DNA of 64,000 nucleotides from Pseudisothecium myosuroides (GCA_951799445.1 OX637289.1:434001-498000), one strand, 5' to 3'; shown: positions 12,723 to 24,932, counted from the stretch's first letter. The notes: generated from the letters alone by a model not told the origin. Translations and numbers: made by a program.

Positions 12723-14973
12723 ATGGCGAACAGGGGGACAGGCCACAATGACAACGTGCAGGCGAAGAAGAGGAGGGGGAACTGGACTACTTTGAATGAG
12801 GAGGTATTGAATGACAGAACGATGAAGGCATTTCCTGGATGGAATGAGGAACCTCAACCTTTCAGCAAAAATGTATGTGCGAAATACATCGATTGGGTGC
12901 ACATATGCCGGCATTGGCATTGTGATCGGTTTAGGACGACCGTTGTCCAAGGGTCGGCGAACTTGGGCAAGTGCCAGCATGCAGTATACAAGAAGCGCTT
13001 AATTGAATGCGCAAAGGCATTGCGGGACGTGACAACGAAGAAGGACGGGACATTTGCACTTTGCTCCATGGCATATGCAGAGGTGTTTTTGAAGAAGGAC
13101 GTGGATTGGACAACGTACCCAAACAACGCACGTGGCGATGCTAAACCAAACAAGATTCAGTCCATTCCACCGAACCCAAGCGTGCCGTTGAAAAATATTG
13201 ACCTGGCCGTGGATCATGTGCATAAGGACATCGGCATGGCAGAGGTGGATGTTGTAGCCCCCGTACTTGTGGACATGGTTCCCATTTCCCTGGACTGGTC
13301 CTCCGTGCACGTGGGTCCCGAAGAGTTGGCAGAGTTGAACCAAGTCGAGCATGGTGGGTGCATGGCACAAAATCTGCGTGCAACAATGACGAAAGAAGCA
13401 CCCATTACTTTCGTCAACCCAATTGACAAACGTGGTCATGTGAACAACGAATTGATTGAATTGCGGAAATTGGCGCATACATTTCAAGAACAATTGAACG
13501 AACGGGATGAAATGCATGAAAAGAAGCTTGCAGCCGAGAAGGGGAAGGTGAAGATGTTAGAGGAGGAGATCAGGATGCTGGAATCCCAAGGTCGTGCTTC
13601 GGTTCGTATTGATTCAACTCCGCGTAGTGAGGTAGATATTCATTTCAGTTCCCAGAGCGCCATGCGGGCTCGGATTGAAGAATTGAAGGCTGAGGTTACT
13701 GCAAACCAGCTTCTCATATCAGAATTATCTAGCTCCTTGACCATAGGTGCAGGGCCAGACTCCAGTTCCAAAGATGTTGAATTGTAAGTCTCGAAACTCG
13801 TAGCGGAGAAGTCCGACTTGGTTGCTGAGTTAAGCAACATGTCGCTTGCTTGCATCATGGCTCGGAACGAGTCATTGAATCTGCAACGTGAGGTTCGGAG
13901 GGTAGCGGCCCAATTTGGGGACGGAGACGATTGTTTTTTTGGCTTGACATCATGGCCTATGCTCGATGAAATGTTTCCATCTTCGCTGCCTGAACTTCCG
14001 AATTTTGCCAGCATTGATTGGAACTCCAATGCCAAGTACCAGTTCCGATATAAGATAGAGACGTACAAGTATCCAAACGGCCCAAGCGGTAAATTATGGC
14101 CCGATGTGCAAGAGTTTGTCTATGATGGAACGCCTTGTAGCATCTGCCAGTATCCATTTGGCCCCGAGGGTGGATGGGATCTGGGGACGTGCCGACATAT
14201 GTACCACCCCCAGTGTTTGATAACGTACATGGTAGTGAAGAAAAGATGCATCGTGTGCAAGGCCCCCTTCCATGCCTGCATGTACAAAATGTTAGGCATC
14301 ATCAAGGGAATGCCAAGTCATTATGAATACACCGAGTGGAATTTCCCCCCAAAGAGCGAAGGAGAGGACATGTCTAAAGTCTAGAGCCAAGATTTGGTGT
14401 GGTTTTGGAGGTGGGAGCACCATGAGCGCCATGTCCCGGCCAAGAGTCTGAAGCAAGTGCAGTTCACCTCAATGGAGCAGATCACGAGGTGTGGCTTGGC
14501 CCTGTACCCCGAAACGCAGAGGGCTAGAAGGAATTGGTTTGCATCACTTCTTGGGGGCCATTGGGACCACAAGCGAGTTATTTATGTCCTTCAACATCAC
14601 CCCAATGGTGACGTCCTATTTAACAACGAAGGAAAGGTCATAGGACATTTCAGCCAAATGGATGAGAACCAGCAGTACCAATACGTATTAGATGTCTCAT
14701 TTCATGAGCCAGGCTTACTTAAGGACATTTTCACTTATTTGGCAAACGCATATGCGGACGATGCTTTGTGTCTTCTGAACTCTTTTCAATCCCTAAACCC
14801 TTTGCAAGAACTCTTGAATTCAAGTATCAACCAAACCATCCTCGAACCCAACTTCCGAGTGCCAATAGGAGGGCAACGCATTAGAGGTTTAGGCACGCCT
14901 AAGCCTAACCCTCCAATTCAGGCATCCACAGGTGCGAGCACTAGTGGATACGGTGGCGAAGATGTTGGGTTAT
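12723..14973 (+). pseudogene. ORF-C: RING-H2 coiled-coil protein, two in-frame stops, 3' end split by solo LTR
   Basis: A second, diverged member of the ORF-B family. The frame from ATG 12723 has TAA at 13,785-13,787 (codon 355) and TAG at 14,382-14,384 (codon 554), with no frameshift. The TAG aligns with Trp in ORF-B (EYWGQDL versus V-stop-SQDL), so TGG-to-TAG fits. The N-terminal block has CAKYIDW and KKDVDWTTY. The coiled coil is shorter than in ORF-B. The RING-H2 has C472, C475, C490, H492, H495, C498, C509 and C512 with the same spacing as ORF-B. The C-terminal domain has LGGHWDHKR. All metal ligands survive despite the stops. At 14,974 a solo LTR interrupts the gene; the original last codons lie at 19,883-19,945. 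Confidence 0.75.
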
Positions 14974-16260
14974 TGTGAGGGCCCAATTTGTCACTTGGGA
15001 CTCGTAGAATTATTTTTTTGGAAATTTGCAATTTAAAGTTGATAAAAGTATACAAAAACCCATAAAAAGAGTGTAGAACCGAAATAGGGTTGTGTCATAT
15101 CCATTATAGTACTTGGTCTAGATTTGTGTTTTACTTAGAATCCCCCCCAAACCTGGCCTAAAAATAGTACAAAAATAACGGAAAGGTTAGATTTGGAGGA
15201 TTTGAGTCACACAGCCCCAAAAGGCTAAATCCCACCATAAATGTGGCAATTCATGGCTAGGTCGGTCCGAGGGATCCACAGCAAGGCCACTAGGTCGGGT
15301 CCTAGAGTTAGATTTAGAATTCCCCATTAGATCGACGAATTCCCAAAATCCTGATTGTTAACATGCAGGAGCCACTCACGCAAGACCGGGCCCGTGGAGG
15401 AATCTACAACCCAAGGATGGTGTTCTATGGTGAATCCCATGCCAGGAGTCCAACGGCGAAATCAGTTCGCCAAGATTCCTCCACCTGCAGAAGATTCCTG
15501 CACCATCGCTAATTCAAGGAGATGGCCAATTTTAATCTCCATTGACCAATCGTGCCAGGTACGGAAACACACCCGCACGTCTTTCATGCGACTCCCTGAG
15601 AGGTCACGTGAAAAATCCCGGCATCTTCCGACTTGCAGAAGAACCTTTTCCGGGTAGTCAACCCTCCTAACCTCCAACGGGAATTTCATGGAAATTACCC
15701 AGGTTACAATAAAATCTCACTAAAAACTAGACTAGCTTGTTTTATGTTAATAATGCGCTCCGTGAAGTTTCACGACATTCCGATAGCGGCAAGTACCTGA
15801 ACCGGCGAGATTCCTCGGGAATTAACCACTTGGCGGGGTCCCCGCCACGTTGACCGGCATCCCGGGACCATACGATGGTGAAACGAAGTCAACCAAAAGT
15901 CCTTCCCGACTCTCTCGCACCTACCGGAGACCCTAGGCTATTCACATTTCTCAAAATAGGAGACCCCCAAGATCTAGGATTTTACCACGATTTGGTTTTT
16001 AAACTAAATTAGCCTACGATGGGTTTTTGGCCTCGGTACGGGGGGTAGAGGGGTTCAAGACTAAACACGGCGATCTGGATCCAACGGCGCAATCCGTTTG
16101 GCGATTGGAACTAATCTCCAAAAGTTAGGATGTTGGTCCAACATAGATAGTAGAAGTAGATTTTTAGGATGTAAGATGAAAATCTTTGAGGATGAGGATG
16201 AAAATCCTCGTTGATAAGGTTACCTTAAAGCTTTAGAGAGAGGGGTGAGCCCTTGGAAAC

Positions 16261-16270
16261 CTATATAAGG
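16261..16270 (+). promoter_or_regulatory. TATA box of LTR1
   Basis: ctatataagg, followed by a pyrimidine-rich initiator-like stretch (ttctctctctaaaacaccc). The position and sequence are conserved in the complete element's LTRs (39,835 and 56,265). Confidence 0.7.
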
Positions 16271-17110
16271 GCCCCATTTCTCTCTCTAAAACACCCCCTC
16301 ACTTTTGTTTGGGTCCGTGGGCCCAATTTGCTTTGGATATTTTGGCGTTTGAAGCCAAAAAACTCTACGGTGTTTTTGGAGTACTTTTTGCTCCATTGTT
16401 GCTAGATTTCAAGCTTTGAAGGTCCTTAGGGGATCCTTCTATCTTGCCTTGTGTACTTCTCGTGTGTTTGTTATACCCTTGTTACAAGTTAAGAGTCCTT
16501 GTTTCTCTCTTGTTGTACCTTTGTGATCTAACTTGTGAATTTAGGAGTCTTTTGGTGTCTTGTCCTAATCCTAAAGTCACCCCCCACCGTACCTTGGCGA
16601 TGCCGCTTTGGAGGGCCTTTAGCTTGTGAAGTTGTGTGTCTTTACGTGTCCTAACCGTGTTGTTTCCCTCACTTGTGTATTCTCATCCTCTTCTAATATT
16701 CCCCTTGTTGCGTGGACCCCCCCTCGGGACAGCGAAGCTTTGGCTTTGTCACATGTGTTTCTAAGTTTGTCTTTTCTACCTTCTTCTAATATCCCCCTTG
16801 TTGCGTGGACCCCTCCCCACGACGGCGAAGATTTGGCTTTGTGACAACGTCAAGTCCTACACTGTGTGTTAAAATACTCTTAGACGGCGGAGCTTTAAAC
16901 CCGTGGAGTGTCACAAGTCCTAAAGTTGGTGTTAAACCCAATTATACGGCGAAGCTTTGAACCTCCATAGCCTTAGATTCCAAAGTCTAGTTTCCAAGAC
17001 CTCCTTGGGAAAGTTTAGAGTTTAGCTTCCAAGATATGTAGATTGTCAACAATTTCCGGCTCTTGGCAAAACTAGCCTTGCCTTAGTTTTTAATACCTTA
17101 GAGTTATGGT

Positions 17111-17272
17111 GCAAAAAATCCAGTTACCTTAAGTTTTTTTTGCAAAGTCCAACTACCCTTAGTTTTTGCAAAGTCCAGCTACCCTTAGTTTTTTGCAAAG
17201 TCCAGCTACCCTTAGTCTTTGCAAAGTCCAGCTACCCTTAATTTTTGCAAAGTCCAGCTACCTTAGTTTTAT
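17111..17272 (+). repeat. 28-bp minisatellite in LTR1
   Basis: Five to six copies of a unit like gcaaagtccagctaccctta separated by T-rich linkers. It is not seen in this form in the LTRs of the complete element, so it is a local expansion. Confidence 0.75.
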
Positions 17273-18202
17273 TTTGCAAGAGTAGTTTTTTTTTAGCCCA
17301 AGCACCAGTCCAGGCCATCAAATTATTCAGCATTAGTCCAAGCCATCAAACCAGTATTAGTCCAAGCCATCAAAACCAGCATCAGTCCGGCCATCAAAAT
17401 CAGCATCGGTTAGGCCATCCATCGGAAGCAAGCAAGCAGCCAGGCTGGTTTGTTTATTTTTTTTATTATTAAAAAAAATAAATTAATAAATTAAAGAAAA
17501 CCCCGACCCCCCAGCCAGCCAGCCCCTGCCGACCAGCCGGAGGGCCAGGCCGTGGTGGGCAGGCCATTGGGGCCCTAGCACCGCACTCTTTTTTTTTTGG
17601 ACTGCGTTTTCTTTGGGTTTTTGATTTTCTAAAATCAAAACCAAAACCAAAACAAAACCAAGAAGGTTGGACGGATTATTGGCTAAACTAGGGGTTGGGG
17701 TAGGATTAGAGTTGACACAAAAAAAAACACAAGGGAAGAGGGAGGAAAAAGTGGAGAACCCTTGCACCTGCACACACTCTCACCAAGCACACCTGCACAC
17801 ACTCTCACCAAACACACCTGCACACAATGGAAGGAGATTAGAGAAGGAGGAAATGAAGTAGGCAAGCAAAGGTGGGAGACGATAAATAGTAGCCTAGGTT
17901 AGAAGTAGGTAGGCTTAGGAAAGGAAATCTTGAGAATTCATAGTGACCAGTGAGAGGAGGATTAGGATGACACAAAGCCAAGTTGTGTAAGAGGGTAGGA
18001 GGACCATTTAAACCCTTCTCGTAGTTTGAAACCATAGTATAAGACTCATAAAAGCTAGGTGGAATAGTGCTAGTGTAGAAGAAAGAGGAGAAAGAAAAGA
18101 AAGGAGGAAGGGAAAGAGGGAGTTTAGATCATCAAAAATTGTAATATTTTCTAAAATAAGCGGTGAGCTTGGAAAAAATTCAAAACAAAGCCAAAGACTA
18201 CC

Positions 18203-18265
18203 ATGGAGCGTGAGGATGTACACGTGGACGTGGACGAAGTTATTTCCGACACCGGTAGTGAAGAG
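18203..18265 (+). CDS. LTR leader mini-exon (LTR1 copy)
   Basis: A 21-codon open exon starting ccATGG (MEREDVHVDVDE... then ...ISDTGSEE) and ending GAG directly before the strong splice donor GTGAGT. Unspliced, the frame stops three codons later. Length and phase equal those of the mini-exons in every other LTR here. In a solo LTR it is orphaned. Confidence 0.55.
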
Positions 18266-18469
18266 GTGAGTTTTTAATTTAATTTTTGATGTTTCTCCCT
18301 AATTAGCATTTATTTTCCTAATCAGCCCTTAGAAAGTGATTAGCATCCGAGATTAGTGCAAATTAGATGTTTAGATTCAAAAAGTTATAGATTAGGAATC
18401 AAGGTTTCCGAAAACATCTTATAATTAAGATTCGACCATAAATTGACCGCGTTAGGCTAAGTTAAGCGG

Positions 18470-19480
18470 TAGGGGGTAGGACGGAGGAATTTTGAATAAA
18501 ATTTCATCCAAAAAGAACCATGGACGGAACTTAGGGGTTTAAATTAGAAAGAGAATTCAGGATTAAAATTAGGGATTAATTAGCGGTTAGAATTAGAATC
18601 AATTTACACTTTTATTACTTAAAGTTAAAATTCTAAGGTCAAAATCTAGAGTTAACTGTGGGAAGTTAAAAAGTAGAATTAATTTGGAAGTTTTAATTTA
18701 GGGGGGTTAAAATTTCCAATGAAACCTTAGGGTAGTTTAGAAAAGGAAGTTAGGGTTAATTAGGAGTAAAAAATCCGAGTTAGAAGTAGAAATTAAAAAT
18801 AAAAACTTTAGACTAAAATTAGGAGGTAGAAATTACAAGTAGAAATAGGAGTTAGATCTTGAAGTTAGAAATTCGAAATTAGAGTGAATGTTAGAGGTCA
18901 AAAGCTAGAGTAAAATTTAGAAGTAAAACTTGGAGTAACATTAGAGTTCATCTAGGATTAAAACGATAGGATTAAATTGGGAAGTAGAAAGTCAAAAGTT
19001 AAGATTAAATTTAAAGGTTAAACTTTAGAGTCAATTGGGAAGTAAAAAGTTAGAGTAAAAAGCTAAAGTGAAAAGTGAAAAGTTATAGTTAGATTTAGAG
19101 GGTAAATCTTAGAGTTAGTTGGAAGTAGAAAAATCTAGAGTCAAAGTGAAAATGTAGAGTCAAACCTAGAGGTTAAAATTTGGGATTAATTTTAGAAGTA
19201 AAAATTTAGAGTTAAAAGTCAAAAACCTAGAGTTATACGTAGAAGGTAAATTTAGAATAAAATAGGGAAGTGAAAACTTGAAGTTAAAGTCAAAACATAG
19301 AGTTAACTTTAGAAGGTAAATTTTAGAGTTAGTTAGGAGTAAAAACTGGGAGTCAAAAGTCAAAACAAAGTCAAACGGTAGCATTAAATTTTGAAGTTAA
19401 ATTCTCTAATTAGTTTGGGAAGTTAAAAATCTAGAGTACACTTAGAAGTTAAAAGTTAGAGCAGGAATTGAAACTTTAGG
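18470..19480 (+). repeat. C-poor degenerate repeat tract of LTR1
   Basis: About 1 kb built from short variants of taaaagttagagttaaa and gaagtcaaaagt, almost without C on the plus strand. Counterparts lie at about 42,060-42,950, 58,490-59,380 and, inverted, 61,570-62,600. It lies just downstream of the mini-exon donor, so it would be intronic. Confidence 0.7.
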
Positions 19481-19882
19481 GGTAGCTTTTAAAAGTAGAA
19501 CTTCTAGGTGGAGTCTTAGAAACCCAAATAGCCTTAGAGGTTCATGGAAGGAACATAGGGGGTCCCCTTTTTACGTAGTTAGGGATGTTAGAAATGACGC
19601 CAACTACCTAGTCTACCCTCGACATAGGATAGATAGTTAGGGAGTTAGAGTTTTACCATTACCCCTGAGCATTGCAGTTACCTTGTGAGTTATTACATGC
19701 ATTCTAATTATTCGCTGTTATCCACAACACTTAGGAAACGTTAGCAAAAAAGATCCATTGCTTGGAAGGCACAGTGGACCACGCTCACATCACCTCCATA
19801 TATTAAAAAATGTGGATAAAGGCATAGAACCTGATGGTGTTCGCTCTATTACCAAGGGTGGGTAATCTAGCGCCTACAGTTA

Positions 19883-19945
19883 CCAAGTGGAGCGGACAAT
19901 GGAGGCGCTGATACATCCGGGAAGGGGCCCGGAACAAGCGGTTAA
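19883..19945 (+). pseudogene. Detached C-terminus of ORF-C
   Basis: After the right-hand target duplication, the ORF-C frame resumes without a shift for 20 codons (Gly/Ser/Thr-rich, like the residues just before the insertion) and ends at TAA 19,943-19,945. This confirms that the LTR entered an existing reading frame. An AATAAA at about 20,077 in the following AT-rich stretch is a possible polyadenylation signal. Confidence 0.65.
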
Positions 19946-20199
19946 ATAGCGGTATTATTTGGTGACAGTAGTCATCACGAAGGATGTAGATAGTGTTAGA
20001 TAGTAGGTGTAAGTAGGTAGTCTTGGATTTAGAACGTTGTTTTGGTTATCGTCCATGTGTATAAATTTTTTTGGGAAATAAAATACGGATTTGAACATAT
20101 TTGTGCTATCATGTATTTCTTTTTTCACCTTCCCTTGTGTATTGAGTGTTTCTTCCAAGGCCAGGTTTCACACTTTCACTAGTAAACACAACAATGATT

Positions 20200-20551
20200 T
20201 GGCAGAGGTGGTCCGCAGGCCAGTCCGGCCAGCTCTGAAAAACAGACGCTGGGGGGGCCGTCGACTGGGCAGCAGGCCCGTCCAGTCGACACCCCCCCGT
20301 CTAGTCAACGGCCCTCTCGTCCAGTCGACGACCCTCGTCCAGTCGACGGAAGCACGGAGGGACCCGACGAACTTCATCGGCGTTTTTTACCTGGAGTAAA
20401 CCAAATTTATCCCAAAAGTAATTTTTGGCAAAACCCTAAACCTGGACGTTGGCATTCGGTCGCGATCCTGACGCATCCAGACGTGTCCAGACCAACGCTG
20501 ACGGACATCCCGACGGGAAAAGCCACCGTCACGTCGGGATGGACAACCCTG
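20200..20551. repeat. GC-rich CGTC repeats downstream of ORF-C, with inverted TIR-like end
   Basis: Imperfect units such as ctcgtccagtcgacg (20,260-20,350), then a segment ending gggatggacaaccctg at 20,551. That end is the inverse of the edge at 11,686. It is probably the right border of the element that carries ORF-C. Confidence 0.45.
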
Positions 20552-20899
20552 ATTTTCACCAAGATATTTTGTAAATTAACCTTGAATTACCGCTAAGTAA
20601 TTACTTTTAAAAAGTCAAATTTACGGCTGAACTCTTCCTATTTTCTTAAGAACAACTTGAAATTGAAAACCGATTGTGCCATCGCATTTAGAAGACCCCA
20701 ATTACTCTTGGAGATCTCCTCAACCCCTTCTTCCAGGCTATAAATACCCGTAAAAACCACCACCAATAATTTCAAAGAAAAGTCAAAATTCCAACTAATG
20801 GAATTTGCAATTTCCAAGAAAACCGACTCACTAAGGTTGCCTGGAAGGTTTGTGAGAGTAAGAAAATATTCTTTGTTTGCGACATTCAGACATCGCTAG

Positions 20900-21300
20900 C
20901 TCTTGGTTCGCCGGTCAACCCGCCGCCATGTTGTAAATTCTTGTTAAATTCGATATTGTTGCCGATTTTGATACTTCTGACTATAAGAAAGTCTTCAAAC
21001 TTGATAGGTCTCTTATTTGGCACATAAAACTCTAATCTAATTTTTAGTGAGATTTTATCGCACTCTGGGTAATTTCTATGAAATTACCATCAGTTTCAAA
21101 GGCGGTTGACTTCCCATGGAGTCATCGTGGAGTTTTGTAAAATCCTGAAACTTTTAGGCAATCTTTTAGAAGTGTTTAAAAGTTAAAGGCAAAATCAAAC
21201 CTCCAATAAGGATGCTAAATTTAGCAATTCTTTAATAATTTCTACCCGAGGGGGAAATCATTCTGGTACTGGGGTTTGTTGTGGATGATTAGCTCTGTTG
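20900..21300 (-). mobile_element. Relic LTR fragment of the long-LTR family
   Basis: ctaatttttagtgagatttta followed by ctgggtaatttctatgaaat at 21,030-21,085 is the reverse complement of a segment present in the long LTRs near 39,235-39,300. The match is diverged, and the edges of the fragment could not be set exactly. A ctataaatac box lies upstream at about 20,740 on the plus strand. Confidence 0.45.
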
Positions 21301-21834
21301 TTGACCTCTTGGCATGCTTTTACCCTAAAAGCACCTTTCTGTAAGCTCCAATCACCTTGCCCTTCTTCTACTTTGCATTTTGTTTTGTATTTTTAAACAG
21401 CTGCAGGTCTTCACATAACTAGTACAATTTCTACATGAATTGGATTTAGACACTTCTAAACCTGAATATAGACTTTTACACTCAAGGGGATCACACCCCT
21501 AAAATTTTAGTAACCATGTGCGATAATGGGATATTTAATGGGGGGTATTTATCTACCTCCCATCTTTTTTTCCCTCCCTATTGAATGGTAGATAAAAAGC
21601 TACTAGCATGTATTTATAAGCACCCTATTTTTTTTTATAAATGGATGGAGAGTCTATTTTTTGGCACCCTATTTTTTTTCTACATTTTAGAACTACGAAA
21701 TACCCAAAGGAATGTGAACACATTGCAAAAGCAATAACGCAAGCAAATTTTTTTCCATAACATTGGAAGTAGTATCAATGCAACACACAATACCAGCAAT
21801 GTACCATTGAAACTCCCAGCTTGAACTAGAATTG
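21301..21834. other. AT-rich spacer
   Basis: No gene is visible. The phrase caccctatttttt recurs several times between 21,620 and 22,250. Confidence 0.4.
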
Positions 21835-22150
21835 TTTTCCACCTAAACCACCAAATTAAGTTAAGTTAAAGTACTTAATTAAAATTTAATTCAAGTTCAG
21901 GACAGCTCATCGATCCAATCCCCCAAATGTTCAAGTTGTTTCCCACTTAAACCACCAAATTAAGTTAAGTTAAAGCGCTTAATTAAAAGTTAATTCAAAT
22001 TCAAGACAGCTCACCTATCCAAGACCTTCAATGTTCAAGTTGTTTTCCCACCTAAACCACCAAATTAAGTTAAATTAAAGTGCTTAATTAGAAATTAATT
22101 CAAATTCAAGACAATTCACCCATCTAACCCCCCCAATCCATTAATTAGAA
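21835..22150. repeat. Tandem repeat, 104-105-bp unit, three copies
   Basis: cctaaaccaccaaattaagt starts copies at about 21,842, 21,946 (cttaaacc variant) and 22,051. Each copy continues with taattcaaattcaagac-type sequence. Similarity between copies is high. Confidence 0.8.
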
Positions 22151-22893
22151 AACTAAACCTACTAAGGAATTTCAGGGGTATCCAATGTTTGACACCCTAT
22201 TTTTTTCTACTATATTAAAAAATGAAGGATTTTTTCATACCCTATTTTTTTAATAAATTCACTAAGCACATATTACTAATGCTATGGTAGATCTACCAAA
22301 AGTATAAATTTTTCCTTCAATGAATTAAATTGACCCTATTTTTTATCTCACGTAGTTTTCTACTGCACTGCTAGCGCCTCCCCCCCACAAGCTTTTACAC
22401 TTTAGCCAGGCTGTCACATGCACTCCACATGTCGAGTTTTATATGGACCAGACACTAGAACTGGCTAATTCTCACATCCTCATTTCTCTAAAACGTTAAT
22501 CTGGACTCTAAGACACTCAACTGAGACCTAAACATAGAAAAGTAGAGTATTTTGTGCTTTCCATGATTTTAAGAAGATTCCTCACTAATCTGGTAGGAAC
22601 TTCTACCAAACTGCTCTCAACTACTAATTCATACTATTTTGTATGAATTGACACTAAAAATGAACAATAAATCACGAAAAATAAACTCAGAGCTACAAGT
22701 GCTAATTTGAAGGCTCACACAACCCAATTCCATTTGTTGCTTATTTCCATTCCTACTTTGGGTCCTAATTCCATCCGTTCAAACATCCAAATCCCCTCCA
22801 AAAATATCCAAATCCCTTCAAGATTTTGACAAAATGAGTACATTAATGCCAAAATGGGTAATGTGTCAATCATTTCTTGATTGGTGGGAACTT
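22151..22893. other. AT-rich spacer
   Basis: No supported gene, RNA or element. Confidence 0.4.
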
Positions 22894-23048
22894 AAAGGCC
22901 ACTTCATACTATGGCCGTCTAAGTCAAGAGGCCATAAGAGGGAGTGGCCAAACCTTTGGTGAAAGTCCAAAAAAATGGGCTTTTAATAGGCAATAAATAA
23001 TAGGAATTGGACCCTTTGGTTGGCCATAGTGTGAAGCCTCCAAAGGCC
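22894..23048. repeat. Inverted repeat (MITE-like hairpin)
   Basis: The left arm aaaggccacttcatactatg continues to 22,916. The right arm ggccatagtgtgaagcctcc, running to 23,048, is its imperfect inverse. The central spacer is about 105 bp. It could fold into a hairpin or be a small non-autonomous DNA element. Confidence 0.5.
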
Positions 23049-24632
23049 AAACCAAAAGTCCAAACCCATACCATTTATTCAACTTCTATCCTTTTCTCTC
23101 CACATTAATCCCTGAAATTTTTCATGAAGCATGACCCACATGTTAATTCTTATAAGTAGAGGTTTAAATAAAAATAAGAAAAGAGTCGAAAATGGCCTTG
23201 AAAAAACAATCGCAACATATGCTCTCATCATCAAAGGAGGACTACAAAATAAGAAAGGAGAAAGTACAAAGCAGAAAAGAGACAGGACTTGAGAGAAGAG
23301 AGAAGCTTCTTGATTTTCTTAGGAAAAAACTTCGACCGATTCTTGATCATAGTTTGGATCTCCATTACTAGCCAATCCAAACTATGGTGGAGAGTCTATT
23401 GCCATGTAGGCATTTTTCTGTCATATAGGTAGTTTGGAAGGCAATGGCTTTTGGACTTTGCCTTCTAGTGTGAGTTCATCTGTGAAACAAGTGCACACCT
23501 CTGGAAAAAAATTTCCCCCTCTGGGAATTGGCCCCATGGCAAAATATTCAGATTCCAAATCATAGTAATAATAGGCTTGTCTACCTTATGATAGAAACCA
23601 GGTATGTTCAGATTCTTACAGCACGTAGCCACTTTTATTAGTCAACATCTTTGCAACTCCTTAGTCCCCAGACATTTCAATTATACAATTGCACCACAAC
23701 TACTTTGCAAATCATGGCTGACCTACCTGCTCTACAGATCATCACCTTCAATTTAGGTGGGCATTAGCTTTTGTGCTCTAAAGCTACTTTATTAGAGGCA
23801 AGCTCCCATGTCCTACTCATAACAGACTTTTCAAACCATCAATCACTTCCTATTTGCAAATTAAATGCTCTAGTACCGACCAACCATTGATATGAAATTA
23901 TACACCTCTTTTCCTTCACAATTGGTGTTTACATACAGATGATGAGAGCCTAGCTTGGAGCGTTCAATCGATTGCCAATGGAGCAAACTGGGAATTTTGA
24001 AGCTAGGAGCGTCCATTTAAAATAAGTTTTGTAGCTCCTTCACCATTCCAATACTTGGAGATCGAAATCAACTGTCTTGGAAGTTAGTAAAGAAGGTAAC
24101 TATTTCATCAGTTCTTTGGAGAATAGCGTGCGACGATGGCCATGGCCATTCAATAGTCAATTGTGGTGATGTAGAAGTGAAGCAAGCACTGGAATTTGTA
24201 ACTGGGATCTCAGTTCACTTGCAAGTGCATGACTTGTAGTTAGCTAGTGTGCAAATTAGCCACCTTAGTTTGTGCAAACGAAGAATATGGATGGTTATCC
24301 AATTTCATTCTTTGTGTGGTGGAAGAGTTAGTCTCCGACTGAGTGTGAAGAAATTTTGGCACACTCGAGTGTATGGACATTCCTTCATCAAATAATAAAA
24401 AAGAATGTCGGATTGCAACCTAGTGCTTTACTTAGAAGGCGAGACTTTGCACAGATAAATTGTAATTCTGGCAACATTTCTCAATATTAGAACATAGATA
24501 GTGGTTTGCAAATTAAATTGCACACAGTTTGCCCAATAGTAAACTTTGCGACGTATGCATTTTATGTTTGCCGATGTGGTCGATTAAGCTTGAGATTGTA
24601 ATCAGTGATTGAGTCATGCAGACTGTCAAGTA
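23049..24632. other. Intergenic sequence
   Basis: No coding region is supported. Base composition is slightly less AT-biased at 23,900-24,300, which might be gene decay, but no domain could be recognised in any frame. Confidence 0.35.
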
Positions 24633-24932
24633 CATTAGAGGAGATTTAGGGGAACGAAAGGGCCGTTTCAGGCCTGTTCTTGGCGTTGTTCCTCCAACAG
24701 TCCAGGAACAGCCGCGGCCATTTTTTTTAATTTTTTTTTTTGAAACAAAATTTTTTTTTGAAAATTTCAAAATGAAAAAATAAGTCAAAAAAAAGTTTTC
24801 ATTTTTTTTTTGAAAAAAAAAATGAAAAAAAATGACGTGGCAGTTTCCCGGCCACATCAGCCAGCTGCTGCGGGGCTGTTCCCAGCCCAAGGGAACTCGC
24901 AGACCTTTCGGGGGGCTAAATCCCCTCTAATG
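24633..24932. mobile_element. 300-bp MITE with 16-bp inverted termini
   Basis: The left end CATTAGAGGAGATTTA and right end TAAATCCCCTCTAATG match at 15 of 16 positions as inverted repeats. The middle holds runs of A and T that pair with each other. No clear target duplication was found, so the superfamily is unassigned. Confidence 0.6.

Larger units (their letters stand above)
14974..19878 (+). mobile_element. Solo LTR (LTR1) of the long-LTR Gypsy family
   Basis: A 4,905-bp LTR beginning TGTGAGGGCCCAATTTG and ending GCGCCTACA, homologous over its length to the LTRs at 38,545 and 54,975 but clearly diverged. Flanking 5-mers are GTTAT (14,969-14,973) and GTTAC (19,879-19,883), a target-site duplication with one change. 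No internal sequence is attached, so it arose by LTR-LTR recombination. It contains a TATA box at 16,261, LTR-specific minisatellites at 16,690-17,430, a leader mini-exon at 18,203 and a C-poor repeat tract at 18,470-19,480. Confidence 0.9.

Noticed and set aside
14974..14978. TGA at 14,976 as the natural stop of ORF-C
   Set aside because: The codon lies inside the LTR terminus TGTGAG; the frame continues beyond the LTR at 19,883.
17111..17272. CRISPR-like array in LTR1
   Set aside because: Units are contiguous with only T-rich junctions, no unique spacers, and the context is a plant LTR.
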